Positions 19,077-28,754 of a DNA stretch of 35,514 nucleotides are shown in pieces (position 1 is the stretch's first letter; the number at the start of each line of letters is the position of its first letter). The DNA is from Mesostigma viride (taxonomy: Eukaryota; Streptophyta; Mesostigmatophyceae; Mesostigmatales; Mesostigmataceae), in the NCBI GenBank assembly GCA_009746045.1, contig RPFO01002030.1, forward strand, positions 1 through 35,514, written 5' to 3'. The notes beneath the pieces were generated by a model. It saw only the letters and a list, made by a program, of their open reading frames with translations, did not search any database and was not told the DNA's origin. Made by a program: the position numbers and the translations under genes.

Positions 19077-20603
19077 ATGCCTACCTCTGATCTTGAACGC
19101 CTTATTAGTAGATTTACGGCCACTGAGCCGGAAGCATTAGCTGCCATTGCTGCACATCCCCAACAATTAGGCAAGCACCCTTGTAAATTTGTAGGTGGGT
19201 TTTTATATGTGCAGATAGCAGATTCTCCCCCTCAATGGCGCCTGTATGTCCCTCCTATCTGTCGCTCCTCCTTGCTCTTTGAGTTGCATGACTTAGCTGC
19301 TCACCAGGGTGGTAAACGGGTACGGGACCTAGTAGCCCGCTCTTATTACTGGCCTTCCCTTTATAAGGATGTGGATGAGTATGTTAGAACTTGTCAATCT
19401 TGCCAGGAAATGAAACCCAATAATGTAGGACAGATAGCAGAACCTAGGACCTTGCCTGACCCTATCATGCCTTGGGATTCTATCATGATGGATTTTGTAG
19501 GACCTTTTAGAAAGAATGATAGGGGCAATGCCCAAATCCTTGTGTTCATAGATCGTTTTACTCGTATGTGCCATCTTGTGCCGTGTCCTTTAGAACTCAC
19601 CGCACGTGATTGCGCACGCCTATACCTCAATAATGTATATAGATATCATGGATTGAGTAGGCAGTTTATTAGTGATAAGGATAAATTATTTACCTCAGAT
19701 TTTTGGCAGCAGTTTTTCGCTGCCATCGGTACCAAGGTTACCTACGGTACTGCCTACCACTCCTCCTCCTCTCATTTAGTAGAGCGTCTTAATAGAGTAG
19801 TAGAAGAAGCGCTTAGGCACTATGTTAATGGCTCGGGTAGTGATTGGGAGGATTATTTATGTTTGGTAGAGTTCTCCCTCAACAATTGTCCCCAAGCTGC
19901 GCATGGATATACGCCCTTCTTCTTAGATACTGGGAGACAGCCCCTTACCCCTACCTCTCTCTTAGCTAGTCCTCTACGGGACAAGGATGATGTGTCCCGA
20001 GATACTGTAGAAGGTGTACAGTCCTTACTAGATAGAATGAAAACTGCTCATGACCACGCGATCTCAGGGTATCAAAAAGCTCAGGCTAAGTACCTTGCTA
20101 GGTTGCGTGCCTCCTTAGATAGACGAGCACCTGAGATAGAAGTAGGAGATCTAGTATTAGTAGAAGGCCCCCGTGTTGGCCGTTTTGCTCATAAGTTTGA
20201 AGCAGAACTGAAGGTCAAACTTAGGCCTGCCTTCTTAGGACCCTTCCATGTGTTGTCTAGGGTAGGAAATTTCTTGTATAAGGTCGATATCCCTACCTCT
20301 TGGCAAACGCATTCAAACACCTTCCATAGGAGCCAGCTTAAACTGTACCACCCTAGTACGTTCGCTGGCAGGGAGTTAGCGCCTGCCCCTTTAGAGCATA
20401 ATCCTGACACTGGGGAAGTAGAAGACGAAGTAGAAAGCATCGTGGCCCATCGAGATATCAAAAAGGGCCGCGGTACCCAGCGTCAGTATAAAGTGAAGTG
20501 GATGTATGCTCGTAGTGAAGTAGATAAGGTTTGGTATACGGAGAGTGAGCTAGATGGGTGTAGTCGCCTGCTGCAGGAATATAAAACCCTGCACAAGCTC
20601 TAG
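19077..20603 (+). CDS. pol: Integrase with GPY/F motif and C-terminal chromodomain
   Basis: The frame is open from 18993, so the ATG at 19077 may be internal and the protein is probably released from Pol. Zinc-binding HHCC domain: His71, His76, Cys106, Cys109. Catalytic DDE core: Asp139 (MMDF), Asp200 (SDKD), Glu236 (LVER), with exactly 35 residues between the last two, so DD35E is intact. The stretch before the Glu is SSSSHLV, where Ty3/gypsy integrases usually have a PQTDGQT-like motif. GPF at about 388 marks the GPY/F module. A chromodomain follows at about 450-503, with VESIVAHR, YKVKWMY, VWYTESEL and a final LLQEY helix. Chromodomains of this branch bind methylated histone H3 and steer integration to heterochromatin. 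The first aromatic cage position looks like Asp, so binding may differ. The segment is out of frame with the upstream RNase H. Confidence 0.96.
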   Translation: MPTSDLERLISRFTATEPEALAAIAAHPQQLGKHPCKFVGGFLYVQIADSPPQWRLYVPPICRSSLLFELHDLAAHQGGKRVRDLVARSYYWPSLYKDVDEYVRTCQSCQEMKPNNVGQIAEPRTLPDPIMPWDSIMMDFVGPFRKNDRGNAQILVFIDRFTRMCHLVPCPLELTARDCARLYLNNVYRYHGLSRQFISDKDKLFTSDFWQQFFAAIGTKVTYGTAYHSSSSHLVERLNRVVEEALRHYVNGSGSDWEDYLCLVEFSLNNCPQAAHGYTPFFLDTGRQPLTPTSLLASPLRDKDDVSRDTVEGVQSLLDRMKTAHDHAISGYQKAQAKYLARLRASLDRRAPEIEVGDLVLVEGPRVGRFAHKFEAELKVKLRPAFLGPFHVLSRVGNFLYKVDIPTSWQTHSNTFHRSQLKLYHPSTFAGRELAPAPLEHNPDTGEVEDEVESIVAHRDIKKGRGTQRQYKVKWMYARSEVDKVWYTESELDGCSRLLQEYKTLHKL

Positions 20604-20650
20604 TCGTAGGCCTTCTCCTCTCTTATGTTATGTCTGCTGTCGACGGGTGG

Positions 20651-20674
20651 TTGGTTGTCCCCTCCCCTCCGCAG
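20651..20674 (+). promoter_or_regulatory. Candidate 3' splice site before the 3' ORF
   Basis: A pyrimidine tract (GTCCCCTCCCCTCC) is followed by GCAG at 20671-20674, and the ATG of the 3' ORF begins six bases later at 20680. Together with the donor at 14210 this would mimic the single splice that produces retroviral env messages. Motif-based inference. Confidence 0.42.
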
Positions 20675-20679
20675 CCGTC

Positions 20680-22065
20680 ATGACCGAGCCTACCCCTCCG
20701 GCTGAGAGCCCGCTGCCGTCCCTGCCCCTACCGGACCCTGAGCTGTATTTCGAGGCCCTTCCGGGCCGTTGGGTGTCGCGATCATGTTACCGGGGTGGCG
20801 TTGTGCAGCCGGCCCTTCAGGCCCAACATGCGAGCTTAGTCAGGGCGGCCCTCTTCGGGGTCACGTGGTATGGTCCTTCCCCTGATGAGCCGCACCAGCT
20901 TGTCCTGCACGGTTTCGATGATGCCGGACACTGTTTGTTGGGGTGTGGTTCCAGCTGTCCCGCCTTGGGGCAGATAGATGCGGTTCTCCGGTGTTGCCGT
21001 GTGTTCTCCTACCTCTCCACTCCTGTGGGCCGTACCTGCCTACGGGAGGTGTTCCCGTGGCTTCCAGCTGAGGGTGATGCTGAGGTAGACGAGAACCCCT
21101 GCGACCTTTTACGGGCCGTAGAGTTCATGGAGATAGCTGATCAGTCGGCGGGACTAGCGGTTAGTGGTCCTACCCCTTCGGGCGCCCCAGCTGAGGTACA
21201 TTATACTCCAGATTATTCTGCCTCGAGCGCTGCGTCCGCCTCCTCGGTGTCTGTCCCTCCCTCTCCGGTCCCGTCGTCCCCTCGGTCGACCCGGGATGTC
21301 GCAGTGGAGCCTACCCCTTCGGGTTTGCCTGATCCTCTTTCGGCGACGGTCTCGGCTATGCAGGCTCAGATCCAGTCTTTGACCACGGCGTTTGGGGCCT
21401 TCCTTGCGGCCCAGGCGCAGGTCCCGGCCACGCCGGCTGGATCCGCGCCCCCTACCCCTTCTGTCGCCCCGGCGACTACGGCTTCGCCCGCGCCCCCGCC
21501 TGCGCCCGCGGTCGCTGTGGTTCCGGCGGCTCCTGCGACTCCTGCTGCCTCTGCGCCTGTCACCGCTCTACCTGCGCCTACGCGGGAGTCTCCTGCCCCT
21601 GTTAGCTCGCCCTCCGTCGCTGCTTCCGAGCCTCCTCCGCTCAGGCGCAGACGTCGCGGGGTTTCTTTGGCGATACTAGCGGCCTTCCCAGACTTTGGGA
21701 GGGTGGTCCTCCGCAGAGGATTCCGGTTCCTGACTGGGGCCTGGATGGTAGTCAATCTTATGCAGGACTGCCTGTCCCTACGGGCCCCATTTTCAACATG
21801 TGGCCTGAGGGTGCACCGGCAACGGAGACCGGCGCGCCTGCGTCGTTGGTGGGTCCGTCACGGCCCTCTCTGGCTTCAGGTCCGGCGCGACCTCCTGTTT
21901 TACCAGTGCCCCCTGCGTCGGTGTCGGCTCCTGCCCCTGCGTCAGCCCCTGCTCCGGTCCCTCCTCCTTCGGCCTCGCGGTCTTGGCCGCGGTTGTTCGG
22001 TCCACCGGTCAGGATCCTCGCGCCACCCGCGCTGCCGATTCCCTCAGGGAGTTGTCCCAGGGTGA
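20680..22065 (+). CDS. Unrecognised 3' ORF, N-terminal segment
   Basis: The ATG at 20680 sits just after a splice-acceptor-like site; the same frame is open from 20554, overlapping the integrase end. The first ~150 residues look globular, with several Cys and aromatic residues (for example a LLGCGSSC stretch near residue 85). A Ser/Pro/Ala-rich linker follows, then a heptad-like Ala/Gln/Leu helix (LSATVSAMQAQIQSL, about residues 220-235). A long Pro/Ala/Thr stretch ends in an Arg cluster (RRRRR near 326). Beyond ~21655 this frame turns into improbable Arg/Leu-rich sequence, and another frame carries on the Pro/Gly-rich composition, so the register shifts there. I see no signal peptide, no retroviral envelope hallmarks and no named family. 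The position between integrase and polypurine tract is env-like, but an envelope role is not supported. Confidence 0.55.
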   Translation: MTEPTPPAESPLPSLPLPDPELYFEALPGRWVSRSCYRGGVVQPALQAQHASLVRAALFGVTWYGPSPDEPHQLVLHGFDDAGHCLLGCGSSCPALGQIDAVLRCCRVFSYLSTPVGRTCLREVFPWLPAEGDAEVDENPCDLLRAVEFMEIADQSAGLAVSGPTPSGAPAEVHYTPDYSASSAASASSVSVPPSPVPSSPRSTRDVAVEPTPSGLPDPLSATVSAMQAQIQSLTTAFGAFLAAQAQVPATPAGSAPPTPSVAPATTASPAPPPAPAVAVVPAAPATPAASAPVTALPAPTRESPAPVSSPSVAASEPPPLRRRRRGVSLAILAAFPDFGRVVLRRGFRFLTGAWMVVNLMQDCLSLRAPFSTCGLRVHRQRRPARLRRWWVRHGPLWLQVRRDLLFYQCPLRRCRLLPLRQPLLRSLLLRPRGLGRGCSVHRSGSSRHPRCRFPQGVVPG

Positions 22066-22295
22066 TCGGGACAGGGCTCCTTCTGTGGTGCACGCGACGC
22101 CGGAGTCGCGTGACGCGCCCATTCCGGGGTATGGTATGTCCGCACTCGCCTGCCGACAGTGTGACCTGCCGCGCGCCTCTGCTGAGCTTGCCATCTCTCC
22201 CATGTCCTATGGGTTCTCCCAGGTGTGTCGGGCGCCCCGGGATCGTGGCCTACCCATTGAGACTGATCGGCCTCCGTTCGACATGGTTATTTTAG
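21798..22295 (+). CDS. Unrecognised 3' ORF, middle segment
   Basis: This frame is open upstream from at least 21660, where it begins a Gly/Pro/Trp-containing run that continues the composition of the N-terminal segment. The useful part is about 21660-21990: Pro/Ala/Ser-rich, disordered in appearance. Beyond that it becomes Arg-rich and unlike its surroundings, so a second register change probably falls at 21960-22010. It is listed to record the probable path of the coding region, not as a separate gene. Confidence 0.4.
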   Translation: MWPEGAPATETGAPASLVGPSRPSLASGPARPPVLPVPPASVSAPAPASAPAPVPPPSASRSWPRLFGPPVRILAPPALPIPSGSCPRVIGTGLLLWCTRRRSRVTRPFRGMVCPHSPADSVTCRAPLLSLPSLPCPMGSPRCVGRPGIVAYPLRLIGLRSTWLF

Positions 22296-22828
22296 CTGAT
22301 CCGGTGTTCGAGGGTGAGATCCTGGTCCGGCGCGTCCTGTATCGCTGGGCGAGGCGCCACAACGACTTGGACACCTACGGTGGGTTTCAGTGGGCTTACC
22401 CTCCCCCTCTGGGCATTATGGCTTCGGATGCCCTTACAGTAGAGTTTCCTGCGGTGCCGGGTGCGGCGTACACTACGGTCCTCCAGCCCATCCTTGAGTG
22501 GGATGCCCGCCGCCCGGCCTATCCCGGGCCAGGGTCTAGACTCCCGCGGTCACCCTCCTCCTCGTGCCAGCGACTACCTAGAGACATTCGGGTCGCGACA
22601 GTGTGTTCGTCGGTGGCGCTCCCGCGAGATTCGGCACATCCGGTTGTGGCCGTCCAACGTGGAGCCCCTGGTGGACCTGTTCTTCCCGACGGGTCTGCGC
22701 CCTCGGATTCGGTATCATTGCCTCCTCCTGCGGGCCCTTTGCCTGATCGCGGTAGAGCCTTTCCTTCGCCTCTTTGCCTGTGGCTTTCTGGACTGGGCCC
22801 GTGGCCAGGTCGTCCTCACGCAGCATAG
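21983..22828 (+). CDS. Unrecognised 3' ORF, third segment
   Basis: The frame is credible from about 21990 to 22530. It runs from a charged helical stretch (DSLRELSQGDRDR) into a folded-looking region with ACRQC, paired aromatics and an RRVLYRWARRHNDLD stretch. There is no known family. The first codon is TTG, so this is an internal fragment. After about 22530 the composition changes and the next segment's frame takes over. Confidence 0.45.
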   Translation: MAAVVRSTGQDPRATRAADSLRELSQGDRDRAPSVVHATPESRDAPIPGYGMSALACRQCDLPRASAELAISPMSYGFSQVCRAPRDRGLPIETDRPPFDMVILADPVFEGEILVRRVLYRWARRHNDLDTYGGFQWAYPPPLGIMASDALTVEFPAVPGAAYTTVLQPILEWDARRPAYPGPGSRLPRSPSSSCQRLPRDIRVATVCSSVALPRDSAHPVVAVQRGAPGGPVLPDGSAPSDSVSLPPPAGPLPDRGRAFPSPLCLWLSGLGPWPGRPHAA

Positions 22829-22988
22829 GTATTACTGGGCCTTCCTGGGCCTCTTTCCTGACGGCGTGTGGGCCGATGTTTTCCTCACTGTAGATAGGCA
22901 TGACAATGTTGAGGATGTGGCTCACTACCAGGCCTACCTGGAGGTCCTGCTGGCCTCTCGTGGCACTTACCAGACGGATGGCCACTAG
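22461..22988 (+). CDS. Unrecognised 3' ORF, C-terminal segment
   Basis: Credible from about 22530 to the TAG at 22986-22988. It includes a basic/aromatic run (QCVRRWRSREIRHIRLW), a hydrophobic stretch of about 28 residues (near 22722-22800, with LLLRALCLIAVEPFLRLFAC) and an acidic, Tyr-rich C-terminus. The hydrophobic stretch contains Arg and Glu, so it is a weak membrane-segment candidate and could equally be a buried helix. The three register changes in this ORF run in the same order as the three in gag. Confidence 0.45.
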   Translation: MRRTLRSSSPSLSGMPAARPIPGQGLDSRGHPPPRASDYLETFGSRQCVRRWRSREIRHIRLWPSNVEPLVDLFFPTGLRPRIRYHCLLLRALCLIAVEPFLRLFACGFLDWARGQVVLTQHRYYWAFLGLFPDGVWADVFLTVDRHDNVEDVAHYQAYLEVLLASRGTYQTDGH

Positions 22989-23353
22989 ATAGAGGGCCTT
23001 AGGCCCGACCTGAGGGTGTTGTCCCTCCGGTATGTAGAGTCGCCCTCATATTCTGGCCAGTTGGTTGGCTGTTCTTGGTCCTTAGCGCTGATGTGTTTAC
23101 TCTGTGTGTCCTGCCCAGTGCCGTCCCCCCGGCCAGGACTCCGTTCCAGGCAGTTAGGGGAACCTACCACCAGGCTTGGTGCTGGCTAACCCTACACCAC
23201 CCGGCGTGGTGGTGGAGACCGTGTGAACTATTGGTGCTTTGTATCTGGGATGGTCTATCGATTGTGTTGGTGTGTGCTGGGTGCGTTAGGATTATTTTCC
23301 TACCCCTCTGGTTCCCTCCTCTCTGCGTAGGGAGAGGGCTCCCTACCTTTTGT
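22989..23353 (+). other. 3' untranslated region of the chromovirus
   Basis: No credible frame. It contains a CCACCA-rich palindromic patch near 23165-23215 (GTAGGGTTAGCC and ACCACC/GGTGGT elements) and a pyrimidine-rich stretch before the polypurine tract. I see no other gene. Confidence 0.6.
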
Positions 23354-23364
23354 GGGGGGGGAGG
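23354..23364 (+). other. 3' polypurine tract
   Basis: G8AGG, preceded by TTTTGT and directly abutting the TG of the 3' LTR. This is the expected RNase H-resistant primer for plus-strand DNA synthesis in an LTR retrotransposon. Confidence 0.9.
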
Positions 23365-23936
23365 TGTTACGTCGCGTAACAATTCGTTGTAGTTACGGAC
23401 GTAAATTAGGTCCTTGGCCTCGGTTGTTCCTAGGTTACGTGCAGTTCTAGTCTGGACATGATTGTCCCCGTAACAGTACTGTGGTATATTGGGTGCCTTT
23501 GGGCGCCGCGCCGCGTACTATATTAGTGGTCCTTATCCTTTTGTAGAATGTAGTGGACCGGCGTGCATCTGTGCACCTGCCTGTGTTTCTGTGGTTCTGC
23601 AGGCGAGGGCCAGGTCGGCCCGAGCCTGTTGGACCGTTGGTGACCATTTATGCACGTTCCACTCCTTGTGTGGTTACTCGGCGTGTGTTAAGTGAATTGA
23701 CACATTTAGGCTTGGGTCACGGCAGTGTAGTTGTGTTTCCTTCCTCTATTCCTGGAGTAAACGGGTTTTGGTAAATGGTTGTATGGCGTATTATAGCAAC
23801 ACTTACGTTAATGCATTGAGATCAGCTCCGTCACGTTCGTCTTTCGCCAGAGGGTTAAGTAGAGGAGGCCTGACCAGTTTAGGTAGTATCAGGCCCATTA
23901 GAGGTAGAGGTGGAGGTAGATATCCGCGGCGTAACA
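23365..23936 (+). repeat. 3' LTR of the chromovirus
   Basis: 572 bp, identical by eye to 13115-13686, TGTTACG to CGTAACA. It should contain the poly(A) site, but I see no AATAAA. It is followed by the right CCTGA duplication. Confidence 0.96.
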
Positions 23937-23941
23937 CCTGA
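23937..23941. repeat. Target-site duplication CCTGA, right copy
   Basis: Matches 13110-13114. The satellite core resumes with ATCCTCATC directly after it. Confidence 0.95.
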
Positions 23942-26900
23942 ATCCTCATCATTAAATACATACATGCCATCCATGTACGTAGACAGGCCATGATGACACC
24001 ATGGGAGCCTGAATCCTCATCATTTACTATTCCTTGACATCCATGTACGTAGACGGGCCATGATGACACCATGGGAGCCTGAATCCTCATCATTTTTTTT
24101 TCTTTGACATCCATGTACATACGTAGGCCAGCCATGATGACACCAATGGAGCCTGAATTCTCATCATTAATTACATACATGCCATCCATGTACGTAGACA
24201 GGCCATGACATCTGACACCATGGGAGCCTGAATCCTCATCATTTACTATTCCTTGACATCCATGTACGTAGACGGGCCATGATGACACCATGGGAGCCTG
24301 AATCCTCATCATTTTTTTTTCTTTGACATCCATGTACATACGTAGGCCAGCCATGATGACACCAATGGAGCCTGAATCCTCATCATTAATTACATACATA
24401 AATGCCAACCATGTACATACACGGGCAATGATGACACCAATGGAGCCTGAATCCTCATCATTAATTACATAAATGCCAACCATGTACATACACGGGCAAT
24501 GATGACACCATGGGAGCCTGAATCCTCATCATTTTTTTTTTCTTTGACATCCATGTACATACGTAGGCCAGCCATGATGACACCAATGGAGCCTGAATCC
24601 TCATCATTAATTACATACATGCCATCCATGTACGTAGACAAGCCATGATGACACCATGGGAGCCTGAATCCTCATCATTAATTACATACATGCCATCCAT
24701 GTACGTAGACAGGCCATGATGACACCATGGGAGCCTGAATCCTCATCATTTACTATTCCTTGACATCCATGTACGTAGGCCAGCCATGGAGACACCATGG
24801 GAGCCTGAATCCTCCTCATTAATTACATAAATGCCAACCATGTACGTAGACAAGCCATGATGACCCCATGGGAGCCTGAATCCTCATCATTAATTACATA
24901 AATGCCATCCATGTACGTAGACGGGCCATGATGACACCATGGGAGCCTGAATCCTCCTCATTAATTACATAAATGCCAACCATGTACGTAGACAAGCCAT
25001 GATGACACCATGGGAGCCTGAATCCTCATCATTTACTATTCCTTGACATCCATGTACGTAGGCCAGCCATGATGACACCAATGGAGCCTGAATCCTCCTC
25101 GTTAATTACATAAATGCCAACCATGTACGTAGACAAGCCATGATGACCCCATGGGAGCCTGAATCCTCATCATTTACTATTCCTTGACATCCATGTACGT
25201 AGACGGGCCATGATGACACCATGGGAGCCTGAATCCTCATCATTTACTATTCCTTGACATCCATGTACGTAGGCCAGCCATGATGACACCAATGGAGCCT
25301 GAATCCTCATCATTAATTACATACATAAATGCCATGATCATCAATGACCCCATGGGAGCCTGAATCCTCATCATTAAATACATAAATGCCACGGTCCATG
25401 TACGTAGACGGGCCATGATGACACCAATGGAGCCTGAATCCTCATCATTAATTACATAAATGCCAACCATGTACATACACGGGCAATGATGACACCATGG
25501 GAGCCTGAATCCTCATCATTAATTACATAAATGCCAACCATGTACGTAGGCCAGCCATGATGACACTATGGGAGCCTGAATCCTCATCATTAATTTCATA
25601 CATGCCAACAACACGTAGACGGGCCATAATGACACCACGGGAGCCTGAATCCTCATCATTTTTTTTTCTTTGACATCCATGTACGTAGGCCAGCCATGAT
25701 GACACCATGGGAGCCTGAATCCTCATCATTTTTTTTCTGAGACATCCATGTACGTAGGCCAGCCATGATGACACCATGGGAGCCTGAATCCTCATCATTA
25801 AATACATACATGCCATCCATGTACGTAGACAGGCCATGATGACACCATGGGAGCCTGAATCCTCATCATTTACTATTCCTTGACATCCATGTACGTAGAC
25901 GGGCCATGATGACACCATGGGAGCCTGAATCCTCATCATTTTTTTTTCTTTGACATCCATGTACATACGTAGGCCAGCCATGATGACACCAATGGAGCCT
26001 GAATTCTCATCATTAATTACATACATGCCATCCATGTACGTAGACAGGCCATGACATCTGACACCATGGGAGCCTGAATCCTCATCATTTACTATTCCTT
26101 GACATCCATGTACGTAGACGGGCCATGATGACACCATGGGAGCCTGAATCCTCATCATTTTTTTTTCTTTGACATCCATGTACATACGTAGGCCAGCCAT
26201 GATGACACCAATGGAGCCTGAATCCTCATCATTAATTACATACATAAATGCCAACCATGTACATACACGGGCAATGATGACACCAATGGAGCCTGAATCC
26301 TCATCATTAATTACATAAATGCCAACCATGTACATACACGGGCAATGATGACACCATGGGAGCCTGAATCCTCATCATTTTTTTTTTCTTTGACATCCAT
26401 GTACATACGTAGGCCAGCCATGATGACACCAATGGAGCCTGAATCCTCATCATTAATTACATACATGCCATCCATGTACGTAGACAAGCCATGATGACAC
26501 CATGGGAGCCTGAATCCTCATCATTAATTACATACATGCCATCCATGTACGTAGACAGGCCATGATGACACCATGGGAGCCTGAATCCTCATCATTTACT
26601 ATTCCTTGACATCCATGTACGTAGGCCAGCCATGGAGACACCATGGGAGCCTGAATCCTCCTCATTAATTACATAAATGCCAACCATGTACGTAGACAAG
26701 CCATGATGACCCCATGGGAGCCTGAATCCTCATCATTAATTACATAAATGCCATCCATGTACGTAGACGGGCCATGATGACACCATGGGAGCCTGAATCC
26801 TCCTCATTAATTACATAAATGCCAACCATGTACGTAGACAAGCCATGATGACACCATGGGAGCCTGAATCCTCATCATTTACTATTCCTTGACATCCATG

Positions 26901-27143
26901 TACGTAGGCCAGCCATGATGACACCAATGGAGCCTGAATCCTCCTCGTTAATTACATAAATGCCAACCATGTACGTAGACAAGCCATGATGACCCCATGG
27001 GAGCCTGAATCCTCATCATTTACTATTCCTTGACATCCATGTACGTAGACGGGCCATGATGACACCATGGGAGCCTGAATCCTCATCATTTACTATTCCT
27101 TGACATCCATGTACGTAGGCCAGCCATGATGACACCAATGGAG

Positions 27144-27181
27144 CCTGAATCCTCTTCATTTTCTTAATGAGAGGATTCAGG
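27144..27181. repeat. Hairpin-forming micro-inversion in the satellite, copy 3
   Basis: Same stem, bulge and loop as 4459-4496 and 8798-8835, followed by GTTACATAAATGCC as in copy 2. Confidence 0.85.
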
Positions 27182-28754
27182 TTACATAAATGCCAACCAT
27201 GTAGGTAGACAAGCCATGATGACACCATGGGAGCCTGAATCCTCATCATTAAATACATAAATGCCATCCATGTACGTAGGCCAGCCATGGAGACACCATG
27301 GGAGCCTGAATCCTCCTCATTAATTACATAAATGCCAACCATGTACGTAGACAAGCCATGATGACACCATGGGAGCCTGAATCCTCATCATTTACTATTC
27401 CTTGACATCCATGTACGTAGGCCAGCCATGATGACACCAATGGAGCCTGAATCCTCCTCGTTAATTACATAAATGCCAACCATGTACGTAGACAAGCCAT
27501 GATGACCCCATGGGAGCCTGAATCCTCATCATTTACTATTCCTTGACATCCATGTACGTAGACGGGCCATGATGACACCATGGGAGCCTGAATCCTCTTC
27601 ATTAATTACATAAATGCCAACCATGTACGTAGACGGGCCATGATGACACCATGGGAGCCTGAATCCTCATCATTTTTTTTATGAAACATCCATGTACGTA
27701 GGCCAGCCATGATGACACCATGGGAGCCTGAATCCTCATCATTTTTTTTTCTTTGACATCCATGTACGTAGACGGGCCATGATGACACCATGGGAGCCTG
27801 AATCCTCATCATTAATTACATACATGCCATCCATGTACGTACACGGGCCATGATGACACCATGGGAGCCTGAATCCTCATCATTTACTATTCCTTGACAT
27901 CCATGTACGTAGGCCAGCCATGGAGACACCATGGGAGCCTGAATCCTCCTCGTTAATTACATAAATGCCAACCATGTACGTAGACAAGCCATGATGACCC
28001 CATGGGAGCCTGAATCCTCATCATTAATTACATAAATGCCATTCATGTACGTAGGCCAGCCATGGAGACACCATGGGAGCCTGAATCCTCATCATTAATT
28101 ACATACATGCCAACAATGTAGGTAGACAAGCCATGATGACACCATGGGAGCCTGAATCCTCATCATTTATTTTATGAGACATCCATGTACGTAGGCCAGC
28201 CATGATGACACCATGGGAGCCTGAATCCTCATCATTTCTTTTTCTTTGACATCCATGTACGTAGGCCAGCCATGATGACACCATGGGAGCCTGAATCCTC
28301 CTCATTAATTACATACATGCCATCCATGTACGTACACGGGCCATGATGACACCATGGGAGCCTGAATCCTCCTCATTTACTATTCCTTGACATCCATGTA
28401 CGTAGGCCAGCCATGGAGACACCATGGGAGCCTGAATCCTCATCATTAATTACATAAATGCCAACCATGTACGTAGACAAGCCATGATGACACCATGGGA
28501 GCCTGAATCCTCCTCATTAATTACATAAATGCCAACCATGTACGTAGACAAGCCATGATGACACCATGGGAGCCTGAATCCTCATCATTAATTACATACA
28601 TGCCATCCATGTACGTAGACAGGCCATGATGACACCATGGGAGCCTGAATCCTCATCATTTACTATTCCTTGACATCCATGTACGTAGGCCAGCCATGGA
28701 GACACCATGGGAGCCTGAATCCTCATCATTAAATACATAAATGCCATCCATGTA

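Larger units (their letters stand above)
13115..23936 (+). mobile_element. Full-length Ty3/gypsy chromovirus, 10.8 kb
   Basis: Identical 572-bp LTRs, a 5-bp CCTGA duplication, and the domain order gag-protease-RT-RNase H-integrase-chromodomain place it in the chromovirus branch of Ty3/gypsy. Extra content is unusual: a small ORF with a hybrid-binding-like domain before gag, and a long unrecognised ORF between integrase and the 3' LTR. It inserted into the satellite recently, judging by LTR identity, yet several reading frames are broken by single-base register changes. I consider the structural call nearly certain. Whether this copy is functional cannot be decided from sequence. Confidence 0.97.
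23937..28754. repeat. ~70-bp satellite array, block 4
   Basis: About 68 monomers in the same orientation as blocks 1-3. T-rich spacer units dominate 23940-24600 and 25640-26420, and AATTACATAAATGCC units dominate elsewhere. Larger segments recur: the odd unit with CATGACATCTGACACC lies near 24208 and 26050. Minus-strand frames of up to 270 codons (25523-26335) are repeat translations. The block ends at an orientation switch. Confidence 0.96.

Noticed and set aside
20680-22988. Calling the 3' ORF an env gene
   Set aside because: Only its position and possible splice site are env-like. There is no signal peptide, furin-type site or convincing membrane anchor.
13115-23936. Treating the chromovirus as the autonomous partner of the 1611-4076 element
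   Set aside because: LTR sequence, LTR length (572 against 805) and primer site differ. Only the G-rich polypurine tract is similar, which is too little.
25523-26335. 270-codon minus-strand frame (and similar frames at 5624-6259, 12279-12803, 23803-24489, 29300-29671)
   Set aside because: These are translations of the satellite. Because monomers are 70-71 bp the peptide register rotates between two or three phrases, and the frames open and close with spacer type. There is no start context, domain or single conserved frame.
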